From assembly GCF_020329435.1 (NCBI RefSeq), contig NZ_JAGKJK010000006.1, forward strand, positions 1 to 64,000: a DNA stretch of 64,000 nucleotides, in the 5' to 3' direction. Of this stretch, positions 25,473 through 34,641 are shown one piece after another (position 1 is the stretch's first letter; every line of letters begins with the position of its first letter). The DNA comes from Bradyrhizobium hereditatis. GTDB lineage: Bacteria; Pseudomonadota; Alphaproteobacteria; Rhizobiales; Xanthobacteraceae. The position numbers and the translations under genes were made by a program. The notes beneath the pieces were generated by a model. It made no database searches and was not told the DNA's origin. It saw only the letters and a list, made by a program, of their open reading frames with translations.

Positions 25473-25735
25473 TAGTGCCCGTTTTCCGAAGTTCGTATTA
25501 CCTTGCCGCACCCTTCGACGTTGCGGCAAACCCAAGGCGCTTTTAGGACCTTTGGGGACTCGCAACTGTTGTATCCGAGCGGGGGCTATAAACCAATGCT
25601 CCCGCTCACCATTTTGGTGGTCAGGCCTAACGTGTTCCAGGCCATTTTGCTCCGTCGTGAGCCGCTTGCGCTCGGGTTGGTGGACCCCCTAGAGAAGGCC
25701 GCAGCCGAACCTCAAACCGGAAACTGTCAGACTTT

Positions 25736-26251
25736 ATGACCGCACCGCCCAAACGAGCTTCCGGCCAGGAGGGATTCTTCTGGAAAACCAAGACGTTGGA
25801 GGAGATGTCGCGCGCTGAATGGGAAAGCCTGTGCGACGGCTGCGCGCGCTGCTGCCTGGAAAAGCTCGAGGACGAGGACACCGGGAAAATCTACTTCACC
25901 CATGTTTCCTGCAAGCTGCTCGATTCGGGCCTGTGCACCTGCAAGGATTACCAGAACCGATCCGACAAGGTTCCGGATTGCGTCCGCCTGACGCCCGAGA
26001 ACGTCCGCACCCTGAGCTGGCTGCCGCCAAGCTGCGGCTACAAACTGGTTGCCGAGGGGCGCGATCTTTACTGGTGGCATCCGCTGATTTCGGGCGACCC
26101 CAATACCGTGCATGAGGCAGGGGTTTCGGTCCGTGGGCGCGTGCAGGGCACCGAGGACGAAATTCCGGACGAAGATCTCGAAGATCACATCGTGCAGTGG
26201 CCGGCGCTATTGCCGAAGCGGGCACGGCTGAAGAAGCGGCCGAAAGTCTGA
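25736..26251 (+). CDS. YcgN family cysteine-cluster protein (UPF0260)
   Basis: The 171-residue cytosolic protein carries the family's conserved cysteines: CDGCARCC near residue 38-45, then [19 protein letters not shown] and KVPDCVRL, a pattern that may bind zinc or an Fe-S cluster. [20 protein letters not shown] is also typical. Length agrees with YcgN (about 150-170). The function is unknown. It starts at ATG 25736, divergent from the PBP1A gene. Confidence 0.93.
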   Translation: MTAPPKRASGQEGFFWKTKTLEEMSRAEWESLCDGCARCCLEKLEDEDTGKIYFTHVSCKLLDSGLCTCKDYQNRSDKVPDCVRLTPENVRTLSWLPPSCGYKLVAEGRDLYWWHPLISGDPNTVHEAGVSVRGRVQGTEDEIPDEDLEDHIVQWPALLPKRARLKKRPKV

Positions 26252-26435
26252 GCCCAACCGCCGAACTCTTGCGTGCCTTCCGCGCTGAGGGGTCACGCAA
26301 ACGCGATGGTCGGCGCGCGGGATGCTCCCATGCGCGCAGACGTCTGCCCCAAGGGAAGTTTGCCCTCTAAGGTGCTTTCCATATGGCGATTCCATCTCGG
26401 CGGCTTTTGCCGCGCAGAACAATATTACGTCTGAT

Positions 26436-28010
26436 ATGAACAAGCACGACCGGCAGGGCCGTGAGCCCGCCGACCTCACGACATTACCCAATGACATCGG
26501 CGAGGAGCTCTCGCGCATCTCGACCGAGGTGATCGACGTCAGCGACGCGCCGCCGCTCGCGCCGCCGGCACCGCTGAGCCAGGATGAGGTCCGCACCATC
26601 CTGATGAGCCTGTTGCTGACGATGTTCCTGGCGGCCCTCGACCAGACCATCGTGGCGACGGCACTGCCGACCATCGGCCGTCAGTTCAATGACGTCAGTA
26701 ATCTGTCCTGGGTCATCACCGCCTACCTCCTGGCTTCGACTGCGGTCGCGCCTGTCTTCGGCACGCTCAGTGACATCTACGGCCGCCGCATCATGATCAC
26801 CGTCTCGCTTGCCCTGTTCACGGCCGGCTCGATTCTATGCGCGGTGGCGCCGAACATGCCGGTGTTGATCGTCGCACGGGGCCTGCAGGGGCTCGGCGGC
26901 GGCGGCATCATGCCTGTCGTGCAGACCGTGATTTCCGACGTGGTCAGCCCGCGCGAACGCGGCAAGTATCAGGCTTATTTCAGCGGCGTCTGGATGGCGG
27001 CAGGCCTGATGGGGCCCGTGCTCGGCGGCGTGTTCGCCGAGCATCTGCACTGGTCGATGATCTTCTGGATCAATGTACCGCTGGCCGTTGGCGCGCTGTT
27101 CCTGCTGCTGCCCAAGATGGGCAAGATCCCGGTGTTCCACCGCCGCCGCAAGGTCGACTGGCTCGGCGGGCTGTTGCTGATGGCTTCCGCCGTCGTGGTC
27201 ATGCTGGTTCTTACCTGGGGTGGCAACCGTTATGCATGGCTGTCGCCTGCGATCATGGCGATGATCGGCGCATCGGTCGCGCTGGCGCTCGCCTTCGTCT
27301 GGCACGCGCGCAATGCCGACGAGCCATTCCTGCCGCTCCCGCTCCTGGGCGGAACGGTGGTGCCCTATGCCATGGTGGCCGGCGGCTGCGCGCTCGGCGC
27401 GATCACCGGACTGACCGTGCATCTGCCGCTCTATTACGAGGTCGTCTATCATCTGACCGCGAGCGAGGCGGGGCTTGCGCTGATCCCGCTCGCCGCAATT
27501 TCCACCTGCGGCGCGGCGATCGCCGGACGGACCATGGCGCGTGCCAAACACTACAAGCGCGTGGCGATCGTCGGCACGTCGGCGGCTACGGTCTTCGGGG
27601 CGGTGCTGACTGTGACGACGCTGCCGCTATGGGCCTTGCTGGTCGTGCTGTCGCTATTCGCGTTCGGGCTCGGCACGACGTTCCCGGTCAGCGTGGTCTC
27701 GCTGCAGAACGCGGTGGCGCGCGCGCAGATCGGGACGGTGACGGGTGCGATGAACTTCTTCCGCTCCCTGATGTCTTCGTTCACAGTCGCCGCCTTCAGC
27801 GCGATCCTCTTGATGGCGCTGGGCGCGGGCATCTCGCTCGGCGAACATCGCGGGCCTGCAAACGCAATTCCGGTCGCCGACATGATCGCCGCGTTCCAGT
27901 ACGTGTTCGGCGCTGCCACGGCGCTGCTGGCCTGCGCCGCGGTGTGCATCATCGCGATGGAAGAACGGCCGCTGGCCGGTCCGTCGACGCCGGCGGAGAT
28001 GGCGGAGTAG
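26436..28010 (+). CDS. DHA2-family MFS efflux transporter (EmrB/QacA type)
   Basis: The 524-residue product has a charged N-terminus of about 60 residues, then 14 predicted helices. Motif C-like and A-like segments are visible: LDQTIVATALPTIGRQFND in helix 1, GTLSDIYGRRIMI (motif A) after helix 2, and ARGLQGLGGGGIMPV. These define drug:H+ antiporters of the EmrB/QacA group; the substrate is not predictable. The frame is open 38 codons upstream, but ATG 26436 is the first Met after which the sequence looks native. No adaptor (EmrA-like) gene is adjacent. Confidence 0.9.
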   Translation: MNKHDRQGREPADLTTLPNDIGEELSRISTEVIDVSDAPPLAPPAPLSQDEVRTILMSLLLTMFLAALDQTIVATALPTIGRQFNDVSNLSWVITAYLLASTAVAPVFGTLSDIYGRRIMITVSLALFTAGSILCAVAPNMPVLIVARGLQGLGGGGIMPVVQTVISDVVSPRERGKYQAYFSGVWMAAGLMGPVLGGVFAEHLHWSMIFWINVPLAVGALFLLLPKMGKIPVFHRRRKVDWLGGLLLMASAVVVMLVLTWGGNRYAWLSPAIMAMIGASVALALAFVWHARNADEPFLPLPLLGGTVVPYAMVAGGCALGAITGLTVHLPLYYEVVYHLTASEAGLALIPLAAISTCGAAIAGRTMARAKHYKRVAIVGTSAATVFGAVLTVTTLPLWALLVVLSLFAFGLGTTFPVSVVSLQNAVARAQIGTVTGAMNFFRSLMSSFTVAAFSAILLMALGAGISLGEHRGPANAIPVADMIAAFQYVFGAATALLACAAVCIIAMEERPLAGPSTPAEMAE

Positions 28011-28119
28011 GGGCAAGCGGCGAGCCGGGTTCCACCTACTTTGCATGGGGTTGTTTTAGCGATTTTATGTCCGGGCAAGCGGTTGCCGACGAAGCGCCGC
28101 GCGATGTCCGCAGTGAGCC

Positions 28120-29754
28120 TCAGGTTCCCGGCCGCGAGACCTCGGTCTCCTTGCTGGTGATGAACTCCAGCAGCACCGGGATTCCTTCCTGCGTCTTCGC
28201 AATGCCGCGCTTGATGGCGGGGATGATGTCCTCCGGCTTGGTTACCCGTTCGCCATAGCCCCCGAAGGCGCGCGCCATCGCGGCATAGTCGCCGGAAATG
28301 TCGGTCGAGCGGTATTTCTCGGTCGAGATCGGCATCACCTTCAATTCGATCGCCATGGAGAAATTGTTCAACAGGATCGACATGATCGGGATGCGCTCGC
28401 GCACCGCGGTCTCGAAATCCATGCCGGTGAAGCCGATCGCGGCGTCGCCCCAGACGTTGATGCAGAGCTTGTCGGGCTTTGCCAGCTTGGCGCCCATCGC
28501 AAGCCCGAGGCCGTAGCCGAGCTGGGTGGTCTTGCCCCATCCGATATAGGAGAGCGGCTCGACCGATTTCCAGAACGGTGAGAGCTGGTCGCGCGGGCTG
28601 CCGGCGTCGTGGGTGATGATGGTGTTGTGGATGTCGACCGTGTGCTGAAGGTCCCACAGCACTCGGTAGGGGCTGAGCGGCGCCTCGTTATGCGTCAGCT
28701 TCGGCATCCATTTCGCCAGCCATTCCTTGTGGGATGCGGCGATCTCGGCGGCAACAGCCGTCGCGTCGCGATCCGTCGTGACCGTCTTGCCGATCTCCTC
28801 CAGCAAGGCATCGAGCACCAGCGCGGCATCGCCGACCAGGCCGACCTTGGCCTCGACGTCCTTGTTGAGATGGTTCGGGTCCAGCGTCGAATGGATGATG
28901 GTCTTGCCCTTCGGCATGGCGATGCCGAAGGACGTCTCGGTGAACGAGCAGCCAATGCCGAAAATCACGTCGGCTTCGCCCAGGAATTTTGGCACCGCGC
29001 GCGGCACGGCGAGACCGCCCGATCCCAGCGATAGCGGATGCGTTTCCGGAAAGGATGACTTGCCGCCAAGACTGGTCGTGACGGGAATGGCGAGGCGCTC
29101 GGCCAGCCGTCTGAGCTGCGGCCAGGCCTTGGCGTAGTGCACGCCCTGGCCGGCATAGATCACCGGGCGCTTTGCGGCGACGAGCAGGGCGGCCGCTTCC
29201 TTCACATGCACAGGATCCGCGCCGTAGCGCGTGCGCAGCACAGGCGTGTAGTTCAAAGGCTCCGGCACCTCCTCGTTCCACATGTCGGCGGGGATTTCCA
29301 CAATCACCGGCCCACCGCGGCCGTTTTTCAGTTTGGTGAAGGCTCTGCGGAAAATGTTGCAGACTTCCGCCGCGATGTTGATCGGCTCGGACGATTTGGA
29401 GAACGCCTTCATCGCCTGGCTGGAGTTGAAATTCGGATCGATATTGGCGAGCCGGCGCGCATAGCCCATCGGCAGCACCAGCACAGGCACGGATTCGCCG
29501 TAGCATTGCGCCACGCCGCCCATCGCGTTCTCGGCGCCAGGTCCATGCTGCATGCAGAAAGCGCCAATTGATCGCCCCGAGGTGACGCGCGAAATCGCAT
29601 CCGCCATGTGAACGCCGATGCGTTCCTGGCGCACCATCACGGGACGGATGTCGGCGTTGGCGGCATATTCGATGAGATGATTGACCGGATAGCCGCAGAG
29701 GATTTCGATTCCCTCCCGCTTCATGATTTCCGCGATGGCGGCGCCGAGCTTCAT
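28120..29754 (-). CDS. Thiamine-diphosphate-dependent enzyme (acetolactate-synthase-like)
   Basis: The 544-residue product has the three-domain fold of the POX/ALS superfamily. The catalytic Glu44 lies in PVMVRQERIGVHMADA, the central domain (about 190-330) has KRPVIYAGQGVHYAKAW, and the C-terminal ThDP motif GDAAIGFTGMDFETAV continues to LLNN. It is annotated in related genomes as a 'thiamine pyrophosphate-requiring protein' without firm substrate. There is no small ALS subunit nearby, so branched-chain synthesis is unlikely. The ATG at 29752-29754 fits the family start (MKLGAAIAEIMKREGI); the longer upstream frame looks non-native. Confidence 0.88.
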   Translation of the reverse strand: MKLGAAIAEIMKREGIEILCGYPVNHLIEYAANADIRPVMVRQERIGVHMADAISRVTSGRSIGAFCMQHGPGAENAMGGVAQCYGESVPVLVLPMGYARRLANIDPNFNSSQAMKAFSKSSEPINIAAEVCNIFRRAFTKLKNGRGGPVIVEIPADMWNEEVPEPLNYTPVLRTRYGADPVHVKEAAALLVAAKRPVIYAGQGVHYAKAWPQLRRLAERLAIPVTTSLGGKSSFPETHPLSLGSGGLAVPRAVPKFLGEADVIFGIGCSFTETSFGIAMPKGKTIIHSTLDPNHLNKDVEAKVGLVGDAALVLDALLEEIGKTVTTDRDATAVAAEIAASHKEWLAKWMPKLTHNEAPLSPYRVLWDLQHTVDIHNTIITHDAGSPRDQLSPFWKSVEPLSYIGWGKTTQLGYGLGLAMGAKLAKPDKLCINVWGDAAIGFTGMDFETAVRERIPIMSILLNNFSMAIELKVMPISTEKYRSTDISGDYAAMARAFGGYGERVTKPEDIIPAIKRGIAKTQEGIPVLLEFITSKETEVSRPGT

Positions 29755-30088
29755 GACGGTCTCTCCCCGAATGGCAGGCCGGTTCAATCCGGCCCATTGG
29801 CGATAGTTGGAGCAGGATTTTTCCGCGGGGTAAAGCGCGCACGGCGCATCGGTGCGGAAGTGCTGATATGCGTTTTGCCGCTCGCAAGACGCCGATCGGC
29901 GCGATGATGGACGGGCGGCGTGCAATTGATGGTAAAATTTTCCATACCGTACGATTTCGGGGTGCAATTCTTTGTTTGTCTTAAGCAATCGTTCAGTCTG
30001 TTCCTCAAGGCCTCTTCAACGGTTCCGACCTAGAGTTTAATCAGTGTGGCGCGGGAGAATTTCGGGGAGCGTCGACAGGAGTTTTTTT
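29755..30088. other. Divergent intergenic region
   Basis: These 334 bp lie between the ThDP enzyme gene and the pilin gene. A small hairpin GGCCGG (29777-29782) with CCGGCC (29789-29794) sits in the leader of the ThDP gene but lacks a T-run. The half next to the pilin gene is AT-rich (for example TTTGTTTGTCTTAAGC near 29970) and probably holds its promoter. CAGGAG before 30089 is the pilin ribosome binding site. No further gene is visible. Confidence 0.45.
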
Positions 30089-30253
30089 ATGCGTCGATTA
30101 CTGGCACAGTTTGTCGACGATGAATGCGGTGCGACCGCCATCGAATATTGCCTCATTGCCGCCGGCATCAGCATTGTGATCATCACTGCGGTGGGCGGCG
30201 TTGGTAGCATGCTCAGCACGAAATTCGTCGACGTCAGCAACTCGATCAAGTAA
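30089..30253 (+). CDS. Flp/Fap-type pilin (type IVb), orphan
   Basis: The 54-residue protein is a Flp prepilin: a basic leader MRRLLAQFVDDECGATAIEY with the processing site between Gly14 and Ala15 and Glu at +5, then a single hydrophobic helix. Family members usually read EYGLIAAGI; here Gly is replaced by Cys (EYCLIAAGI), and a second Cys stands in the leader. CAGGAG followed by a run of T precedes the ATG. No cpa/tad assembly genes are in the window, so assembly must depend on a locus elsewhere or the gene is expressed for another purpose. Confidence 0.9.
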   Translation: MRRLLAQFVDDECGATAIEYCLIAAGISIVIITAVGGVGSMLSTKFVDVSNSIK

Positions 30254-30275
30254 CGGCAAGGGCCGCGCAGGCATC

Positions 30276-30479
30276 ATGCTGGAGTTGCTGTTTGGGCCAC
30301 CGTTGATGAACTGGGGGCCGCCAATCCTGGCACACGTCCAGCAAAATCCGTGGCGTGTATTGTCCGTTATTTTGGTCGCGGTCCTGTTGATCGATTGGAT
30401 GGTCAACGACCGGTCGTCTGGCAGTTGCGATGGCGGGCTGGACTTTGGCAGCGGGCACGGGGACGGCGGCGGAGATTGA
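30276..30479 (+). CDS. Small membrane protein with Gly/Asp-rich tail
   Basis: The frame from ATG 30276 encodes 67 residues: MLELLFGPPLMNWGPPIL, a hydrophobic helix RVLSVILVAVLLIDWMV, and an acidic glycine-rich tail with CDGG, GHGDGGGD at the end. It follows the pilin stop by 22 bp and is probably in the same transcript. I do not recognise a family; the acidic tail could bind cations. The start was chosen at the ATG before the coherent membrane protein. Confidence 0.55.
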   Translation: MLELLFGPPLMNWGPPILAHVQQNPWRVLSVILVAVLLIDWMVNDRSSGSCDGGLDFGSGHGDGGGD

Positions 30480-30487
30480 AGCCAGCG

Positions 30488-30724
30488 CTATTTGTCTTTC
30501 CTGTCCGCATTGAGCGCCCGCATCATAGCGATCCGCGCAAACATCAGCCAGCCGCCGCCGGTCTCCGCCGCGTTGATCAGATTCTCGACCGCGGTCTGCC
30601 AGTGCGCTTCGTGCTGCACTTCTTCCGGTAATCCCACGATATAGTCGGCCGCCTGCTGCAGCGTCGCGAGCCTGCGGCCGCCGCGAAGCGGTATCGGCTC
30701 ATCAAACGGGGTCGACCACGGCAT
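30488..30724 (-). CDS. Small conserved hypothetical protein, 78 residues
   Basis: The product reads MPWSTPFDEPIPLRGGRRLA then LQQAADYIVGLPEEVQHEAHW and ends FARIAMMRALNADRKDK. Composition and a helix-rich pattern indicate a real cytosolic protein of the small DUF982-like type seen in many copies in Bradyrhizobium, but I cannot assign a family with certainty. It lies 40 bp downstream of ku on the same strand and may share its transcript. Confidence 0.65.
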   Translation of the reverse strand: MPWSTPFDEPIPLRGGRRLATLQQAADYIVGLPEEVQHEAHWQTAVENLINAAETGGGWLMFARIAMMRALNADRKDK

Positions 30725-30764
30725 CGCGCGCTAGACGGTGCTATCTATCGCGCTCCTTGCCTGA

Positions 30765-31742
30765 TTATCCGGCCTTCTTGGTACGGGCAGGGGTGCGTAC
30801 CGGCTTCTCCACCTTCTTCGGCGCTTCCTTGACGGTTTCCTTGGCCGTCTCCTTGGCGGCGCGCTTGCCATTGCCGCTGATCGGCAGCAGCATCTCGCGC
30901 TGGCCGGCTGCGGCCTTCTTCGGCTTCTTGCCCTTGGTTTTGGCGGCCGCAGGGGCTGCCTGCGTCTCATTGGCAAGGCTGCGCTTGAGCGCATCCATCA
31001 GGTTGATCACATTGCCGGCTGTCTTCGGTGCCGCCTTGGCCTTGGTGGTTAGCCCACTGCGTTTCTGGTTGATCAGGTCAATCAGCGCCTGCTCGTAGCG
31101 GTCCTCGAACTGCTCGGGTTCGAATGAAGCGGATTTCTGCTCGACGATATGCTTTGCCAGATCAAGCATATCCTTGGTGATCTTCACATCCTGGATATCT
31201 TCGAAATATTCTTTCTCGTTGCGGACCTCGTAGGGATAGCGCAGCAACGTTCCCATCAATCCCTTGTCGAGCGGCTCGAGCGCGATGATGTGCTCGCGGT
31301 TGGTCAGCACCACGCGGCCGATCGCGACCTTGTCCATGTTACGGATGGTTTCGCGGATCACCGCAAACGCGTCGTGGCCGACCTTACCGTCCGGCACGAG
31401 ATAATAGGGGCGGATCAGGTAACGGCCGTCGATATCGGATTTCGGAACGAATTCGTCGATCTCGATGGTGCGGGTCGATTCCAGCGCGATATCGTCGAGC
31501 TCGTCCTTTGACACTTCGATGTAAGTATCGGTGTCGATCTTGTAGCCCTTCATGATGTCTTCGTTGGCGACTTCCTCGCCGGTCTCGGCGTCGACCTTGG
31601 CGTATTTGATGCGATGGCCGGTCTTGCGGTTGATCTGGTTGAAGGAGACCTTCTCGGTGTCCGACGTCGCCGGATAGAGGGCGACCGGGCAGGTCACGAG
31701 CGAAAGGCGCAGGAAACCCTTCCAATTGGCGCGGGGGGCCAT
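30765..31742 (-). CDS. ku: Non-homologous end-joining protein Ku
   Basis: The 325-residue product begins MAPRANWKGFLRLSLVTCPV and contains the bacterial Ku core (about 1-255): KVSFNQINRKTGHRIKYAKV, GYKIDTDTYIEVSKDELDDI and the conserved LLRYPYEVRNEKEYFEDI. It forms a ring-shaped dimer on double-strand DNA ends and recruits LigD. The C-terminal 75 residues are a Lys/Ala-rich tail (KKPKKAA, TAKETVKEAPKK) as in other rhizobial Ku proteins, which can bind DNA or LigD. No ligD is in the window; rhizobia often have several ku genes. Confidence 0.96.
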   Translation of the reverse strand: MAPRANWKGFLRLSLVTCPVALYPATSDTEKVSFNQINRKTGHRIKYAKVDAETGEEVANEDIMKGYKIDTDTYIEVSKDELDDIALESTRTIEIDEFVPKSDIDGRYLIRPYYLVPDGKVGHDAFAVIRETIRNMDKVAIGRVVLTNREHIIALEPLDKGLMGTLLRYPYEVRNEKEYFEDIQDVKITKDMLDLAKHIVEQKSASFEPEQFEDRYEQALIDLINQKRSGLTTKAKAAPKTAGNVINLMDALKRSLANETQAAPAAAKTKGKKPKKAAAGQREMLLPISGNGKRAAKETAKETVKEAPKKVEKPVRTPARTKKAG

Positions 31743-32001
31743 GGGCTACTCCGGAAAACGCAACTGACAATCTCCAAGGATACCATCGGATCGCCCCGTC
31801 TCAAACACGGCCGGGCGAGGAATCGAGGAACGGCGTTAACCGTCTGATCGCCGCGTCCCGCTGGCGGTCTGCGACCTTTTGACGGTGCGGTGGCGGGGCG
31901 GGGCCGGAAGGCTCGGAACATCATTTCCGATGAAGCGTTGCCTAATCGGCGATGTCGAAGCATTCGCTGGCATTTACAGGCACTTACTCGAAGAGGTCAC
32001 C

Positions 32002-32154
32002 ATGGCAACGCGACGGCATGGCCAGATCGTCGAAACCGAGAACGAGGCGCGCCAGGCCGAACCCGGCCCGTCGGTGCTCGCGCTCCTGTCGGTATCGACC
32101 GGGCTTGCAGTCCTGATCCTGGGTATCGTCTGGTTCATATTTTTCCGCACCTGA
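32002..32154 (+). CDS. Single-TM small membrane protein, 50 residues
   Basis: The ATG at 32002 follows the binding site GAAGAGG and encodes a charged cytoplasmic part (MATRRHGQIVETENEARQAE) and one C-terminal helix (VLALLSVSTGLAVLILGIVWFIFF) ending in RT. It stands 200 bp upstream of a response regulator/kinase pair on the same strand. Small membrane or periplasmic proteins can regulate such systems (FeuN for FeuPQ in Sinorhizobium), but there is no sequence evidence for that here. Confidence 0.65.
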   Translation: MATRRHGQIVETENEARQAEPGPSVLALLSVSTGLAVLILGIVWFIFFRT

Positions 32155-32356
32155 GGGTAACCGAGGCATTACGATCAGCCTCCCTGGCTTGCGGGCCCGG
32201 GAGGCACTTCCGCATGTTTAGGAGTGCCGACATTTGGCCCGGAAGGTCTCATGACGAAAAAGTAACGTTGCCCGTGCCCGTCGTTCATGGGCCGTTCACG
32301 CCGCTGGGCCTCATCTGGAGATATTGATATCGTGGGGCTCACTTTCGGAGGCCAGC

Positions 32357-33028
32357 TTGCGCCTGCTTGTTGTTGAGGACGATCCGGATCTCAACCGTCA
32401 GCTTACGACGGCGTTGACCGATGCCGGCTATGTAGTCGATCGCGCATTCGACGGCGAGGAGGGGCACTACCTCGGCGACAGCGAACCTTATGACGCCGTC
32501 GTGCTCGACATCGGGCTGCCCAAGATGGACGGCATCTCGGTGCTGGAGGCCTGGCGCCGCAACGGTCGCGGTATGCCGGTCCTGATCCTCACCGCGCGCG
32601 ACCGCTGGAGCGACAAGGTGCAGGGCTTCGATGCCGGCGCCGACGACTATGTCGCCAAACCCTTTCACCTCGAGGAAGTGCTGGCGCGCATTCGTGCACT
32701 GCTGCGCCGCTCGACCGGCCATGCGCAGTCGGAACTGACCTGTGGCCCGGTGTCGCTGGACACGCGCACGGGCCGCGTCAGCGTCTCCGGTAACCCGATC
32801 AAGATGACCTCGCACGAGTACCGGCTGCTGGCCTACCTGATGCACCACACCGGGCGCGTGGTGTCGCGCACTGAGCTGGTTGAGCATCTCTATGACCAGG
32901 ACTTCGATCGCGACTCCAACACCATCGAAGTATTCGTCGGCCGCATCCGCAAAAAGCTCGACGTCGACATCATCCAGACCGTGCGCGGGCTCGGCTATCT
33001 CCTGACGCCGCCGACGCCCGGAACCTGA
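32357..33028 (+). CDS. OmpR-family response regulator
   Basis: The 223-residue regulator has a receiver domain (MRLLVVEDDPDLNRQL, phospho-acceptor Asp51 in VVLDIGLPKMDG, Lys in VAKPFH) and a winged-helix DNA-binding domain (about 125-220, ending RGLGYLLTPP). A TTG start at 32357 is preferred: CGGAGG lies 6 bp upstream and the protein then begins exactly where family members begin. An upstream TTG at 32324 is also possible. The stop overlaps the kinase ATG (TGATG), so the pair is translationally coupled. It resembles the PhoP/FeuP type. Confidence 0.92.
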   Translation: MRLLVVEDDPDLNRQLTTALTDAGYVVDRAFDGEEGHYLGDSEPYDAVVLDIGLPKMDGISVLEAWRRNGRGMPVLILTARDRWSDKVQGFDAGADDYVAKPFHLEEVLARIRALLRRSTGHAQSELTCGPVSLDTRTGRVSVSGNPIKMTSHEYRLLAYLMHHTGRVVSRTELVEHLYDQDFDRDSNTIEVFVGRIRKKLDVDIIQTVRGLGYLLTPPTPGT

Positions 33029-34497
33029 TGAGCCTTGCTCTTTTATTCGAGCGTGATCTTATTCCGAAGCAGGCCTCGATCCGCTGGATTGGAGCCTTCG
33101 GCCATGCTTTTCGGGATCGTGCTCTGATGCGCGGAAGTTCGCTCGCCACGCGGTTGTTCCTATCGGCGACCGCGTGGGTGGTCGTGATCCTTCTCATCAC
33201 CGGCGTGATTCTGTCCTCGGTCTATCGCAATGCCACCGAGCGCGCCTTCGATCGCCGCCTCAACCTCTATCTCCGCACCCTGATCGCCGAGGTCGCAACC
33301 CCGGACGAGCCGCCCGAGCAACAGTTCCAGTCACTGGGCGAGCCGCTGTTCGAGCTGCCATTGTCCGGCTGGTATTGGCAGATCGTCCGCACCGACGAGA
33401 AGGCCGAGACGCGGGCCTCGCGTTCGCTGTGGGACAAGAAACTGCCGAAAATGGAGGACGAGGGCGCCGAGCTGACGCCCGCCGGCATCCGTCTCGGTTA
33501 CATCGACGGCCCGGAAGGGCAAAGCTTGCGGGTGGTCGAACGGCCGATCGATCTCGGCGCCGACGGCAAGTTTTTGGTCAGCGTGGCGGGCGATGCATCC
33601 GAGATTTTCGATGAGATCCGCGCCTTCGACTACTATCTTGGAGGCACCTTCACCGCGCTTGGCATCGTGCTGCTCCTGACCACGATCTTTCAGGTCCGTT
33701 TCGGCCTGGCACCGCTCAAGCGCATTTCGGAGGCGATCGCCGACATCCGCTCCGGACGCGCCGAACGGCTGGAAGGGGAGTTTCCCGTCGAGATCGCGCC
33801 GCTGGCGCGCGAGACCAACGCGCTGATCGATGCCAACCGCGAGATCGTCGAGCGCGCGCGCACCCATGTCGGTAATCTTGCGCATGCGATCAAGACGCCG
33901 CTCTCCGTCATCCTCAACGAGGCCTCGGCGCATGCAAATCCCTTTGCCAGCAAGGTCCTCGAGCAGGCCGATGTGATGCGCAATCAGGTCGCCCATCATC
34001 TCGAGCGCGCGCGCATTGCCGCGCGCGTCTCGATCGTCGCCACCATTACCGAGGTGGCACCCGCCATCGAGGCGCTGCGACGAACCATGGAAAAGATCCA
34101 TCGGGACCGCCGCATCACGATCGTCGTGAAGGCCGATCCCTCGGCGAAGTTCCGCGGCGAGCGCCAGGACCTCGAGGAGATGGCCGGCAATCTCGTCGAC
34201 AATGCCTGCAAATGGGCAGCCTCGCAGGTCCTCATCGAGGTGAGGGTGGAACCGCCAGTGGTATCAGGCACCGCGCCGCGGCTGCGGATCGTCGTCGATG
34301 ATGATGGCCGCGGGTTATCTGCCGCCGAGCGCGCGCAGGTATCTCGGCGAGGTCAGCGGCTGGACGAATCCAAGCCAGGGTCCGGGCTCGGTCTTTCGAT
34401 CGTGGTCGATCTCGCGTCGCTCTATGGCGGCAGCCTCGTGCTCGGCGACGCCCCGATCGGTGGATTGCGAGCTGAGCTGGTGTTGCCGGGCATCTGA
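33028..34497 (+). CDS. Sensor histidine kinase (PhoQ/FeuQ-like)
   Basis: The 489-residue membrane kinase has two membrane helices (about 45-68 and 207-230) enclosing a periplasmic sensor domain of about 140 residues that includes WYWQIVRTDE and is rich in acidic residues. HAMP (about 233-275), the H-box VGNLAHAIKTPLSVI with phospho-acceptor His286, and a HATPase domain with DNACKWA, DDGRGL and GSGLGLSI follow. The H-box NLAHAIKTPL is that of the PhoQ/FeuQ group. The N-terminal 35 residues may be overextended; ATG 33127 (MRGSSLATRLF) is a possible alternative start. Confidence 0.9.
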   Translation: MSLALLFERDLIPKQASIRWIGAFGHAFRDRALMRGSSLATRLFLSATAWVVVILLITGVILSSVYRNATERAFDRRLNLYLRTLIAEVATPDEPPEQQFQSLGEPLFELPLSGWYWQIVRTDEKAETRASRSLWDKKLPKMEDEGAELTPAGIRLGYIDGPEGQSLRVVERPIDLGADGKFLVSVAGDASEIFDEIRAFDYYLGGTFTALGIVLLLTTIFQVRFGLAPLKRISEAIADIRSGRAERLEGEFPVEIAPLARETNALIDANREIVERARTHVGNLAHAIKTPLSVILNEASAHANPFASKVLEQADVMRNQVAHHLERARIAARVSIVATITEVAPAIEALRRTMEKIHRDRRITIVVKADPSAKFRGERQDLEEMAGNLVDNACKWAASQVLIEVRVEPPVVSGTAPRLRIVVDDDGRGLSAAERAQVSRRGQRLDESKPGSGLGLSIVVDLASLYGGSLVLGDAPIGGLRAELVLPGI

Positions 34498-34641
34498 CCG
34501 CCAAGGGGGATTAGCTGGCGTTGACCGGACGGAGCCCGGCGACGCCTGGATCCTAAACGCCTTCTTAACGCGCACACTTTTAAGATCGGCTGCGGACGCA
34601 TTTTGCCGTCCGCACGACACACTCATACCCACACCAGGCGA

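Noticed and set aside
26837..28258. Long forward frame of 473 codons overlapping the MFS transporter in another frame
   Set aside because: Composition is dominated by Arg, Gly and Ala with no family motif; the MFS frame has clear helices and motif A. High GC produces such shadows.
28120..29754. ThDP enzyme considered as acetolactate synthase for branched-chain amino acids
   Set aside because: No ilvH-like small subunit follows and key regions differ; substrate left open.
29777..29794. Hairpin GGCCGG/CCGGCC before the ThDP enzyme considered as a riboswitch or terminator
   Set aside because: Only six base pairs, no T-run, and no TPP-riboswitch consensus (CUGAGA and ACYYGA elements) around it.
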